A stretch of 64,000 bases of DNA from the NCBI GenBank assembly GCA_024362935.1, contig JANCRA010000017.1:1550001-1614000 (forward strand). The letters run 5' to 3'. Below, piece after piece: positions 23,190 through 35,999 of the stretch; position 1 is the first letter of the stretch; the number at the start of each line of letters is the position of its first letter. The DNA is from Setophaga petechia. Its lineage: Eukaryota; Chordata; Aves; Passeriformes; Parulidae. A model generated the notes under the pieces. The model had not been told where the DNA came from. It was given only the letters and a program-made list of their open reading frames with translations, and ran no database searches. The translations under genes were made by a program, and so were the position numbers.

Positions 23190-26100
23190 GGAGAGCTCTC
23201 TAACATGGAGTGTCCTTCAGCCTTCCTTCCTGTGGCCACGGGCTGAGGGTTTATAAACAGTGGAGCTATAATTATCTGGGGTGGTGAGCAGCACACCCAA
23301 CTGCTGGCTGCCACGAGCACAGCTGGAGACAGCAGTGCAGAGCTCCCGGGGCTGGCACCCAGCTCCACTGCTGCCCATCGCAGCTCTCCCAGGAGATTTT
23401 TGTCATAGGGTAACTGCTTTCCATTGTGTTAAGCAGATCCAGGATGCTCAGTGTTTCAATGGGCAAAATGGACACCTGAGAGTTTATTGAACTTTAGGAA
23501 ATCTGGGCCACAGGCACTCCAGGATGCCCTCAGAAAGCACTAATGCCCATATGAGTGCCTTGCGTCTCTGGGTGCAGGCAGATGGTTCACCTGAGCACAC
23601 CAGTGCATGTTCACCATGGGTGTGAGGAGAGGAGAAGCAGGAGAAAAGGGTCAGGGCAATGCTGGGAGCTGCGGGTGGGGACTAGGAAGGGTGAGAGGGG
23701 GTTTTAGCAGGGCCTTGTGTTGGAGAAGTGCTGGGGCAGTGCTCAGACAGGACAGAAAAGGAAGGACCAGAGTGAGTTTGGAGTTTGTTCCCTGGAGCAG
23801 ACGGAGATGTGTAACCTGGAGTGGAGGTGGCTGTGTCCTCTGGGGCATACTTCACCTGCTCCCTTGTGTGGCTTACATCATCCCGGTCAGGCTGAGGTAA
23901 GCTCCAGTTTGGGCTATGATTTCTGGAACTAATGGGAAATGGTGAGCAGGGAGTGAGGAACTAAGTCACTGTGTGAAGACACCTGATCATTGTGAAAGGA
24001 TCAGTCCAGGCCTGGCTGAACGGCATAGAAAGTAGTTGGGGTTAGTTTGTGCTTAAAATTTACAGCCTCTCCAGCGTCCTCACCCTCAGCTGAGCACAGT
24101 GTTTGCTTTTTCTTCCCTGCCTAGGCTCCAAGGCTGACAAGTGCTGGGAACATTCCATGTCCTACACTAAAAAAACCACCCAAAAGACATGCAAGAGAAA
24201 ACAATGTTCACATTTGGAAGCAAAGAAGGAATCCATCATTTCAAAACCAATCCACATTTGGCAGGGAGCTGGGTAGGGAATGGAAACAACCACCTGAGCA
24301 AGCTGAATGGATCACCAAAGACGTTCTGGTGGCCCAGCTGGGCTGCCTGGTTTGGGGCAAGTGGTCTTGCTGGTCACCCTGGGAAGCCCAAAATATGCCA
24401 AATTGAGGGAGCGGTTTTGGGGTATTTTAGGGTACTTTGGAGCAGGCCATCAGCTCTTGAAGAGCTTAGCATTGGTGAACACAGGGCAGGAAGTGTCAGG
24501 CAGTGGCTCCAGTGTCAGTGGTGACTTGTCACAAAGAGGCAGGCTGGGTTAAGCATGGGGACATCTCCTCCCATGGAGAGTGAGCTCCATGCCACAGACT
24601 GGGGTGGTTTGGGCTGGCTTTGCCACCCTTCAGTCACATCCTCTGTCCTGTGACTGTGGATTCCTGGCTCCTGTGCAGGCTAGAGCCATTCACATCTCCT
24701 GGGGATCTCAGCCCCAGCACAGCAGACTGCACAGGAGCTCCTGGATGAGTCCCAGGAATGTGAGAGGGCTGGAAGGTTTCACCTCCTGCTTGTCCGATCT
24801 CTCACCCTGCTGAGCACTGGCTGAGAACAGCCTTCAGCCAGGGACAGAGTGGGGATCCAGAGTGCTTCATCACAGGTTGTGACAGCAGGGACACCAATTA
24901 CAGGACACCAGCAGTTTGGCAGAGACCATGTTCCCTTGCAAGGGAGAGGGGGGCAAAGGATCATGTGCAGACTCCAGCAGTGATTGCAGGCACAGATGTG
25001 GTCCCTGTGGAAGGTCTGCAGCAGGGTCAGGGTAAGGAGAGCCCCTGCCCAGTGCAGTGCCCGTGCTGCTGCTGGGAGGGCAGCCCAAGCTCCTGCTAAG
25101 TATCTTGGGAAGCCAGCCAGCACCTGCAGCCCCATCTCACCTGCCCCGCTCCTCTCCTCCTCTCCTGTGGGGAAAGACAAACCTGGGGTTAGTTGTTCCT
25201 AACACATTCCAGATACCTCCCAGGATTCCTGCTCTGAAGGACTTTGTTGATGAAAGACACAAACCTGGAACAGACCGTTTGGCTGATGAAAGGCACAGTG
25301 GAAATTGCCAGCAGAGCAAGTTCCCCATGTGCTTGCATCAGGCTCCCAGGTTTCACTGGGGTGAGGCACAGGGTGCTGGCCATTATCCTGTTTGTCTCAT
25401 TGACCTCCTGTCCTAAAAAGGGATGAGGATGAACCTGCTGCCATTTTGTCCTTCTGGGGAGACTGGCAGAGGAGCTGGAGAGTACAGCTACATTCCATGG
25501 GTGCCCTGAGAACAGGTTGTTCCCCTCAGCTCCCCTCAGCTCCCTCAGTGGGACCAGAGAAGGGATTTGGCCCAGGGCCGTGCAAGATCTGTGGCTGGAG
25601 GGTAAGGTTCGAGGAGGGTGCTGAAGCTGGGGTGGGAGCTGATGTGTCTCTGAGGGAGGCGGAGGCAGAGGCATCACCCTGCAGCACCAGCACTAGTTCC
25701 TCTGTCCAGGTGAACACCTACCTATGCAGGCTGACCAAGGACTTCTCCACGAGCATGGGCAGATGGTGAACCTCTCCCACTGCAGTGATGCAATCCTGGA
25801 ATCACCCCTGAAGATGCTCGTCCAGACTCCACTTTCTGAGCTGACTCACGATCCGCTTTCATCCTGGAACACTCCATGCCTGCGGGGTGTCTTTCCCAAG
25901 CATCTGTGGGGGTGAGAGTTCCTTGTCATCCAGCCCTGCAGGTATCACACGTCCCAGAGGACCCCGGGGCCTGCAGGGCCTGCATGAGCAGCTGGGGCAC
26001 ATCGGGGTGCAGGCTGGGCTCGTAACCCAGAGCATCAGCAAAGCATTTGTCCTTTCCCTGCCCTCTGGAGACAATGGGTCCCCAGGACAGAGGTGACCTC

Positions 26101-26261
26101 CAGATTGTGTGAGCAGCATGCTACTGAGGATAAGGTGGTCTTGGCAGAGGGGATCCCAGCAGGCAATTCACAGTCCTCATTTGACTGCCTTGGGCTTGGC
26201 TTAAAGATGGGTTGTCTCAAACCCAGTGAAAAGAGCTTCCCTGATGAGATACCATCACTTC

Positions 26262-26330
26262 CTTGGTAGGAGAATTAGACTGTGAAGATCATTGTGGGTC
26301 CCTTCCAGCTCAGGGTATTCTATAATTCTA
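26262..26330 (+). mobile_element. CR1 LINE 3' end fragment
   Basis: The text GATCATTGTGGGTCCCTTCC followed by CTCAGGGTATTCTATAATTC matches the 3' end of avian CR1 retrotransposons (GATC-TTGTGGGTCCCTTCCAACTCAG and an ATTCTATGATTCTATG tail). Plus orientation. Only the last 70 bases or so are recognisable, as expected from 5' truncation and age. Confidence 0.85.
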
Positions 26331-29300
26331 CTCCCTAAGAGCTTCTCTCTTGGGCAGCTCCTCAAGGACCTGCCCCTATCACTCTCTGCTGAAGCTTATC
26401 CCAGAGGGAGGTGTGGAGTGAGCCCCACCTCTGTACATCTCTTTTACTTACGGGTTGTTTTTTCCCAGCACAAATACATCTGGGCTGGCTCATGTTTTCT
26501 TCCCTGGGCAGAGAGTTGTGCCAACAAAGCAAAGTTTTTTCCTTATCCCTCCCCTTTCTAATTATTTCCCCATGAATCCAATTTCACTATGTCCTGGAGC
26601 AGGCTTGGGTTCCCTGTTTACATGAAGTTGAAAACAAGGGCTGAGCCACCAGCTGTTGGCAGCAGAGCAAGTCCTTCCTGCTTTGTCCTTGCGGTATAGT
26701 GCAGTTTCCTGGCTTGGCTCTTCCAGGCACGTGAGACTTGTTGTCCTTCCTCAGGTAATGAAAGACATAGGAGCACCCATGTTGGTGCAGCAGGGCCACA
26801 GGCAGGGCTGTGAAGCCCTGGCTGGGCCCTGTGATGGGTCCTGGGCTCATTAACTGAGCACCACACTCTCCTTGGCACTCCTCCCACCCCTTTCCTCTGC
26901 ACCCTGTGTGGCTTCTTCTAGGACAGCCCCTGCTTGGGGTTCCTGTGGTGCCACCTGTCCCCACTGCTGGCCCTACCACATAGCTCAGATAGCCTGGGCA
27001 TGCAATGGCCTTGGCAGCTTACCACAGCCCAGAAGAGAAACAACAACCCTCTTTGGAAAAGAGGTTCCTTTGTCTGGATCCTTTTCTGTTTCATGCTGGG
27101 AGGCCTGGAGTGAGTCTTCTCAGAGGAGCAGTGTCACCTGGTCGGGGGAACTGAGAGACACACATAGCAGATTAGGGCATGCAGCAGCCCTTGGCCATGC
27201 ATCCCAGGCCACTCTTGCACTGTCAGTGGCAAAGATGGTCCCCACCAGCCATGGCCACACCCTGATGATCACCCTCTTTTTGGAAGGAGCCAGCTGAGAT
27301 GTGGTAACGGTAAGGAAGGATGACTCTGGGAGGTGGCATGTCATATACCATGGCTTCTCTGGTGTCTGGTGAGGCTGCTGCCCAAGCTTGCCTGTTCCTT
27401 ACCTGCCCATCATGACCGTGGAGAGATTGTCATTCATCAGGTCATGGTCTAGCCACGTCTGCTTGTTTTGCTTGTGTTTAAGGAAGCGCTGTGGTCTCCC
27501 CTAAATCCTGTCTCCGGAGAGGGGTATTGCTGCACAAGCCCTCTGCATCCTGATTCCAGATGCACAGCAAGAGCAAACTGCTGTCTCACTTTGTTGGTGG
27601 CCTTGTGCCCCGTTTGGCCAGTTCTGACATGACTGACATTGGAAGGCACCTCAAGTGGCATCTCCTGGTGGCAGAGGGTCTCTGGGTTGCTCTGTGCTAG
27701 GGAGCCCACCAGGCCTGAGTGTGCCCCAGGCTGGAGCTGGATGCTGCTGGTGTGACTCAGGGGGTGCCGCCTCCCCTGCTTGCCCACAGCACTCAGAGGC
27801 ACCAGGATGGCTCTGGGGTGCCCAGGCCCTTCTGATGTACAGATTGAGGGGCTGCATGGCATAAATCACATCAAAGGGAGATGGGACAGAGAAGGGTTTT
27901 TAGGATGGAGCAGGGATTTGGTAATCAGGCAGAGCTGCGGAAAGCAGCTGGCTCCTGTCTCCCTGGCTGCCTGGGTGCCATCCAGCCTCGACAGAGCTCA
28001 GCCAGTGTTCCCAGCACTTCCCACACACTTGGCCATCACACAGACTGTGTTTGGGATGGCTCTGGCATGACCTGGCTCCAGGGAAGTCCAGCCCCGTGGC
28101 TTGGGCTGCGCTTGGTCACCAATGGTGACTGCAGAGCTGGGGATGCTCCTGACTCACAAAGGCCTTTCTGTCTGAGGAGGGATCATACTGTGATTGTCCC
28201 TGTCCTAGATTCAATGCCATTTCACACACTGCTCATCTTTCCAGGGCTGTGAAAGGGCCTTTGTATGCCAGCACAGTGGCTCTGTCCCCATGCCGAGTCT
28301 GCCCCTCACTCCTTGGATCACACTGCATTGTTTGCACTGGGTTTGACCAGACCATGAAGTATCTTCTTATGTTCATCTATCCTCCTGGCAGAGCTGTCTA
28401 GCCTGGCACTGTCAGGCAGGGAGGGACACTCACTGGCTGTCACCTCTGCTGGTAGGGCCTCTGCATCCCTGCAGCGATGTGTCCACTGTGTTCCCACAGC
28501 ACCATGGGGCAGTGCCACTGCCTGTGTCCATGCAGGTCCATGCAGTGATGTGGGCTGGGGCATGATGACTGTGCTGCTCAGGGGTGCAGACCTCGGGAGA
28601 GGTGATGTTCTGGCAGGTTGGGTGTCCCCTAACGACTGTGGAAGGGTAGGAGGGGCAGTGCGAGCCCTGAGCCTCTTGGGCTTCCTGGGCATGGAGCGGT
28701 GGTGGAAGGACTGTGCCTCAACCCAGGAAAGTTTCTTCAGCCCAGAGCTGAGATGGGGCAGGGGCCAGAGGTGATGGTGGCTGTCTCAGACCCCAGTTGC
28801 CCAGAGACCCTCTGCAGAATGTCCCTGGGGAGCCCAGAGAGTGCCAGCCCTGGGTATCTTTGAAGTCAGGCCTTAGTTTTACCGAGGGAGGATTTGGCCT
28901 GAGCCAGGAGCTGCAGAACCACCCAGCCCAGCAGCATCATTGGGCTGGGATTGTCTCCAGTGTGTCTGTGGGGTGTGCGGAGAAGCCAGGAAGCTGGAGT
29001 AGTTGCAGTCAGAGATGACAGCAAGGGAGGGCTAGAGCACAAGGCACAACAGGAGTGCAGGCTTGGGAGAAGGCCAAGGCACAGGTTTGTGCTAGCAGCA
29101 GAGGCTCTGAGCAAGGAAATCCCCTTTTATTGCCTAGTTTGTTCTGGCTGGGCTCAAGGACAAGGATCTGAAGGTTTGCCTTGAGCACCATCACTGGCCC
29201 CAGTACATGGTGTCCACCTGGCACAGAGCCCTGTGCAACTGGAGGCAAGTGGGACTGTGGTGGGTGCAAAGCTGTGTCTGGACACCCTGAGCCCACCCAC

Positions 29301-32300
29301 ACATGCTGCCTACAGCTGGATCCCAGGGATCACACAGCCCTGGGAGGGTGTGCGTGCGCACATGTGGGCACACATGCTTTGTGCACGTAGCTCGATCGCA
29401 CAGGATCTGAATGCCAGCATGAGAGTGGGTGTATGTGTTTGTGCAAGCAGCTCCTGTGCATGGCTCCGCCCTGCGCCGCTGGCAGTGTGTGCTGCAAGGC
29501 TGTTCTCTCTTCTGTTATTCCTTGACTGTTTTTTTCTCCTTAGATGCCAGCATTTAATCGTTTCACACCCTGGGAACATCACTGCTTTTTCCTGGCAACC
29601 ACACTGGTGCTGTGTGTGGGATGGGGGGATATGTGGAGCTGCAGGCACGTGGTCCCAGTGTTGTCCCCTCAGCGTATGCATTCCGTTGCTGAGGGATGTG
29701 ACGCGATGTGCTGGTTTGGAAATGTCTATCTGATGGAGCTATATGTCAACACCAGGGCCAGGGGACACTGAGTTGTGGGCACCATGGCTTTGCTGTGTCT
29801 GGGGATGGAGCCTGGGCCCCGCAATCCTGCCCACTATCAGATGGGCAGGGCAGGACAAGGGAGATGGGATGCCAGCCCTCTTTTGGACACTGCACCAAGT
29901 AGGAGAAAAGTCTCTTTCCCAATATCAGCCACATGCTGCTGTTTTCCAGTGGGAGAGAAAACCACTGGCTGCACACGTGTGTGCCAGCACATGCCTCAGC
30001 CCAGCTCATTCTGTGCCCCCGATCCTGCCATGGCCCCAGGCTACAGCAGCACATGTGCTTGCAGGTCACCTCAGCCATCAGAACATGTCCAGCTGCAACT
30101 CCATGACTGATGGGGCACAGACAGGGACCCTGCTCATCCTGTCAGCCCCTCTCTGGGGCCTCCTGCCTCCTGTAGCACCTGTTTTCTCCCACCTTCCTGA
30201 CTCTTTCTTAAGGTTTCACCCTTATTTCAATAGGCAAAACCATCCACCTACCATGCACCTCCCCTCCCTCCCTGAATCCAAGCTATTCTTCCTCTTGTTT
30301 TTAGCCAGCTACTATCCTGGAGCTAAAAATAACAAGGAATTTACAGCCATTGACCTTGAACTTGGCCAAGTGTTTCCACAGATTGAAGTGCTTCCATTTT
30401 GTGCAGTGTCAGCAGAGTACTTGTTGGCTCATCCTGGATTTTTCTCCATCTCCACAAGTCTTTTCCCCAGGGCACAGTACTGGGATGCTATCCAGACTGG
30501 CACTGGCTGAGAGGGATGCTGTGAGCTGGTATGTAAGAGGAGTGGGGCTTCCCACAGGCAGGGCGTGATCCTGGAAGTTCAAGTCCCCAAGTTGTTATGG
30601 GATTTGGGGCTTTTGTCACATCTTTTCACATTCTGTCTAACGACATTTCCTTTGCTGATGTTATTAGTGTGGATTTAGAAAGGTTCCCAGATTTTCTCCT
30701 CCATAATTGGGAACGCAGGAAACTCCAAGGAATTTCCAAGGAAACTCATTTCAGTGTCATTGTCTTTAAAAGGAAAATTGGGATTGTCACTTAATGCTGG
30801 GATTCCTGCAGCCACAGGCCTCGACATGGACCCCCAGCCCATATTTGCAGGTCATTGCTATTTCAGGGACATGACGAGTGTCTACGTCCCTGTGGCCCTT
30901 CATGTGCCTCTTAGGTGAGGCAGAGCCGCTGTGATTTGGGCAGGACGCTGTCACAAGGGGGGTGTGGTGGAAACAGGGAGGTGCTACAGCTCCACTGCAC
31001 CTGTGGGACACAGATGCACCCTCTAATGCACCAGCTGGTGTAAGACATCCAGACCCCTTGCTCTGCTCTTTCTCTCCCAAAAAGAGGTTGCGGACCATAG
31101 GCTGCATACACACCCCAGGAGGGGGTGGAGAGGGCTGACGACTCGCCTGCATCAGCATGGACCTGAGCAGGCAGCAGAGCTGCATGGATGGACGTCTTTG
31201 GGAGCACCAGTCCCTTGCCAGTGGTAGGGCAGGGACCATCGCCTGAATAGGAATGTCCTGCACCGCTCCTAGTGCTTCTGACACCAGTGTCAGTTGTGAC
31301 ATGAAACTAGGTGGATATGTTCACCCATCTGGATGGATATAGTGGCGTGTGACTCAGCCTTCTTCTTCCCATGGTAATCCAGTTCTGATGAAGGGTTCTG
31401 CCAGGTCGCCCAGGATCGTGTCCCTGCTGTAGGACAGAACTGAGTCCTACTGTATAAGGGAAAGCATGCAAGGCTGTGCCATCCTCTCCCTGTCCCCAAT
31501 TAGCACACAGCCCATTTGACTGTTTCCTTGTGGGATGAGTTTGGAGTGTCCATCATTTGAAGAAGTAACACTGATATTACTGCAGGCTGACAGCACAATC
31601 CTTGCTGTGACAGAAGCCCAGAGCCCCTCGGCAGCTTGGTGTGGGCTGGGCCAGCACAACCTGCTGTGCTCTGCCTGGAGATGGGCACACAAAGCTGTTG
31701 TCTGCAGGTGCTGCTTGTGGCCTCCCTGCTGTTCACTGTTTGGCTGCCAGTGTCCCAGCTGCTCATGCTGGTGTCAGTTGTGTGCCGAGTCCATCACTGT
31801 GGCCTTGTGTGCCAGTGGGTCCCCAGAGAGCTGGGCCTGCTCTCACCTGGTTTAAGCCAACAGCAGCTGGCATCCCAAGAGGTAGCTGCTAAATTGGCCC
31901 TGCATTTTGGCTGCTTCCAGTGCCTGCTGTCTTATTCCCCACTTGGTCTGGGGAGGCCAGGACTGGGGAGCTGGAGCTGTCTGGCTGTGGAATGCCATGG
32001 AGTCTGGGGATGTGGCACCAAGGTGCCAAGCAGCTCCCCATTCTGCAGAAAGGCTGGGTGTGCTAGGCAGGGCAAAGGAATTGTGGGGAGAGAGCAGGCA
32101 GTGCTGCTGGTGTTGTTCAGGGGACACTGCCTGGGTACTTTTCGCCTGTGTTGTTTCCCAGAGCAGGGGCAGTAAGGTTTGGCTTATGGGAAGAGAGCCC
32201 AGAGGGAGTGGGAATGATTCATTGACTGAATTAAGCAGATTTATGAGGTTATTTCTCAAACGTGTGTGTCATGCCATCCTGGCTTGGCTGCACCACAGCA

Positions 32301-33413
32301 CTGCTGCTAGGGCAGAGCCTGCCAGACCACAGCTCTTCCAGCAAAACAACTCTAGTGGGCAATACAACTGGGATAAACATAGCAGCACTGGCTTGGTCTG
32401 CACAGGAGGCCATGCATCCACACATCCCAGGGCCAGGTAACTGCTATTCACAGTCACTGAGGAGCCCTGGGCAGGGGCAGGGACACACCAGGGCTCAAGG
32501 AGTTTGAGCTGCACTTGGGGATTTCAAGCTGGAGAGTAACTTGCTGGGGAAAAGGTGCAATTTCTCCTTGTTCCCTTGTCTTGCAACATCTGAGTTGCCT
32601 TACCAGGAGCTGAGGGCCACTATTCTGCAGAACAGATGTCCCATTGGGCACTGGATGCCAATGGGGTCACAAACCATCCAGGAAGGATGCACTGCAAGAG
32701 CTGTGGTGTCTGTGAGAAGTTTGAGACTGACTGTGGGGTCATGCCAGTCCAAGGGCCCCAACAGGGACAGTGGGAAGAACTCAGGAGGTGCAGTGCCTGT
32801 GCCCAGCATAGAGCTAGGGTTAGGGGACCCACAGCTGGGATTGTGCTTGGGTTATTCCAAGGAGTGTCCATGCCTGAGTAAAGGACACTGTTTGAGGATG
32901 GTCCAAAGGAAACCTTCATCCATTCCTTTGGATGCTCCAAAGGAGCCCCCCAGGTATTGTTTCTCAGGTTCAGTTTTCTGCCAGCACTACCTCTTAGCCA
33001 TGAGGGTTAAATTCAGGTGTGCAGCCTGCCTGTCCTTGCAAATGCTGAGACTTTCCCATCACCAATGAGCTCCCCCAGAAAACATCACCCCTCCAGCTGG
33101 ATGGAACTTTTGGCGTTGTCCCTGCAGTGCCCGCCACACCCCAGGGCCATCACAGCCCTGTGGCACCCCCAACCAGGGACAAGCCTGTTTGCTAAACGAG
33201 TATAAAATGAGTCCTGAGACATTCCTGCCTGAGAGTAATTTAAAATCTACTAAAAGAGGTTACAACCTTCCAAGAAACATGTCTCTGGAAAGCTGCCCAG
33301 TGGAAAAGAGGACAGACCCAGAACATCCCAGCAGTGAGGGAAGATTGAAAACAAGCTAGGAATAAAAAAATGACTATATATATAAACATGCCAGGCAGTG
33401 CCTCAGCCTCTGT

Positions 33414-33566
33414 TCTTTGGTTGTTGTTGTTGTTCCTAAAGCTTTGATTTGGAAACTTGCTGCTATTTATAGCCCTCGCCTTTCCCCACAGAGGTTACTG
33501 TGCTGATCCCTTCCAGATGCTGGTTCCTCACAGACCTGTGCTTGGGGGGGGGGGGGGGGGGGGGGG
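33414..33566. repeat. (TTG)n, MEF2-like site and 23-base poly(G)
   Basis: A short TTG trinucleotide run (about 33417..33434) is followed by CTATTTATAG at 33463..33472, a perfect match to the MEF2 consensus CTA(A/T)4TAG. Then comes an unbroken run of 23 G at 33544..33566. The G run is the longest homopolymer in the window. Confidence 0.8.
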
Positions 33567-35299
33567 CGCTGTTGGGAGCTGGGGATTATTTTGCAGCATT
33601 GCAAAACTGGGGATATGAAGGGGAGGGGTGAACAGCCTCAGCACCTATGTGAGGGTGGGTTCACAGAGCACATGTCAGGAGTGAACCCACATGCAGGCAC
33701 CACAGCTGCTTAGCTGCAAGAGCAGCTGCTGAAGAAAGATTTTTCCTGGATCCATTCTTCAAAAGGATGAAGGAATCCCCTACCATACAGCTCCCAAGGA
33801 ACTCCAGCATTCCTGTAGAGCGTGGATGTGCTCTTGGCAGTTCCTGGTGTAGACAGCCCTGGTCCCTGGGACATCCCTGTGATGTCAACATCTCTGTCCA
33901 CCTCCAGCAACATCTCTCCCCATCTCAAAAGGCTGAATGAGTTGTAGGAATCCCACGGAAAATATGAGTCTGGGCTTTCCTGCCTGTGAGAGAGGTTTGG
34001 TGGTGACTCAGTGGCCAGTAACCCAGGCAGCAGCATACAAACAGGCAGTATGGACCACGAGGGGGGCAAAGGGATGCTGGATGGAGTAGGAGGCATGCTG
34101 GAGACTCAGGGGCGCTGGCTCCTTGCCTGGTGATAAGGAGGCTCGGGGTATCTATGCTGCTCCATTATGGGTTGGGGGTTCAGAGCCTGCTTGAGAACCA
34201 CCAAGGAGAAGGTACTCTGTGATTCAGAAGAGCAAGACAAAGGTTTCTGTAAGCCTGATGCTGCTGTGTCCTGGTATGGGCACAACAGAGCTTCCCTGGG
34301 ACAGTCCAGGCCGTCCCAGCTGAGATATTGAAGCCCAGGGGAGAGCCAGGGGGTCTAGAAGCAGCTGTTCCTTTGTTTGAGTGCATTCAGTGGGTGGCAA
34401 TGGGCAGCAGTAGAGCAGCTGTGATTTTGGGCCTGGCCTTTTCTTTGTCTTCTCAAGAAAACTGCTCCTGAAAAGCATCACAGCACAGCTCTGGTCTCAC
34501 CTCCCCCAGGATTCCCCTGTTCATGAGCAGATCAGTTTTAAAACACCTTCAGCAGGTTCTGGGTCTGTGTGCTGGGACAAGCAGAGAGACCCTGGGGTGC
34601 CTGGCCATGGGGGAGACTCTCCCAGGAGTGCTCCTGTACATCCAGCTCTGCAAAGGCAGTGTGGGGACAGCCCAGCCAGGAGACTAGCCCCGTGCTGGAG
34701 CTAGGGAGGTGGGGGAGTCCTCCAGCAGAGCAGAGCTAGGGAGGGAGAACTGGACACAGGAAGTTTTATGCAATCTGAGTTTAATAGAGGGGGATTAACA
34801 TTCTCCAGGGATGCTGTGAGAATTTCAGGATGGCCGATCCTTGGGAGACATTGTTTGTACTCCCAAACCCACTCTCCTGATCTCTCCCCTGGCTGGTGAA
34901 CCCTGGATGACTCCAGCTTGGCATCTCCCTGGATGGTTTGGCAGTGAATCAGGATTAACCTGAGGGTGCTGGGAAGCATTTCACCTGTGAATAGGATGCT
35001 TAAAGGCATCAGCGTCCTGGTCCTTGCTGGATGCCCCGGCATGCTTAGGATGGAAAGCGAAGGAAGTAGAGGGAGCCTGTGGAGAGGTGGCTCTGCCTGA
35101 GTTAACTGTCACTCGCACAGCGGGGACACGCCAGGGGAGCTATTGGCTAATCCAGAACTGGGCTGGAGAGCTGGGGACACCCCATCTCCGAGCCCGAACG
35201 TGCTAATCGTGACCCAGGCTGCCGGATGGGTGTTCTAGGAAAGCCAGAGTTGCCCAGGCATGGTGAGAAGGGGAGGTCGTGGAGCAGGCGGGGCCGGTG

Positions 35300-35400
35300 G
35301 CCGGCTCTGAGTCACGGCCGGCTGATGACGTCGTGTCACCCGATTTTGTGGGAGGAAGCAGCAAACGCTGAGCTGTCGCCACAGCAACAGCTGTTTTCCT
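35300..35400. promoter_or_regulatory. Candidate regulatory element: AP-1, CRE and RFX-type motifs
   Basis: Within 90 bases lie TGAGTCA (35308..35314, AP-1), TGACGTCG (35326..35333, near-consensus CRE), GTCGCCACAGCAAC (35375..35388, close to the RFX X-box GTTGCCATGGCAAC) and CAGCTG (35388..35393, E-box). The surrounding 35.0-35.7 kb is richer in CG than its neighbourhood. The motifs are seen; function as enhancer or promoter is inference. Confidence 0.4.
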
Positions 35401-35999
35401 GCCCGCCTGGGGAAATGATGATCACATGGGATGTACGTTTTTGGTCTGGTCCCTCTGCCTTGCACACACTCCTACGTCTTTCTCGGGGTACTAGCTGGGC
35501 TGAGTGGGCAGCGATATTTTAGGGCTTTTTGAGCTATTTTGGGCCGCGCTGTGTGGGCAAGAGGAACTGACAGATGTTGGTTCCTGCTCCCAGAGCAACG
35601 GTTGGATTGGGGATGGGGGTGGCTGGGGCGGGGCAGGGTGGAGGGAAGCCAAAGGAGAACCGGGGAGCTGTCACGGCCAGGAGGGGTGGGAAGATGCTCA
35701 TGGCTGGGCAACATGGTGGGGAGCTGGGGGGGATGCTGGGGAGGGTCCTCAGCCGCCCAGGAATACCGCCCTGCTGCAGGAGCTGTGGGATCAGCTGCTG
35801 GAGTGCAGCAACTTGTTTCTCAGCCCTGGGGATTTTTGCACTGTGTTTTGTGAGGTGCTATTTCAGGCAGGCCAAGAAGGGAGTTGTTCTCCGAGAAACC
35901 CCCTGACTCCACCAGGCAGGCATGTATGTGAGGGGACAGTGCCATCTGCCTGCTGGGAGAGCCGGCAGCAGGGCGAGGGCACAGCCATGGCACTGGCAA

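Larger units (their letters stand above)
22050..33400. other. Gene-less interval with scattered simple sequence
   Basis: No coding exon of a recognisable family was found on either strand. It contains a G-run region near 23.15 kb, a CR1 tail near 26.3 kb, a TG/CA-alternating patch near 29.35-29.46 kb, and an AT-rich unique stretch at 30.6-30.8 kb. That last stretch holds a tandem CCAAGGAA pair, including TTCCAAGGAA, a STAT-type palindrome. Confidence 0.45.

Noticed and set aside
28318..28692. 124-codon minus-strand frame ending in a charged tail (RIDEHKKILHGL)
   Set aside because: The tail looks protein-like but the rest is Pro/Ser-rich, no homologue is known to me and no splice signals frame it.
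29743..30510. 255-codon plus-strand frame
   Set aside because: No recognisable domain; composition matches translated non-coding sequence and similar frames overlap it.
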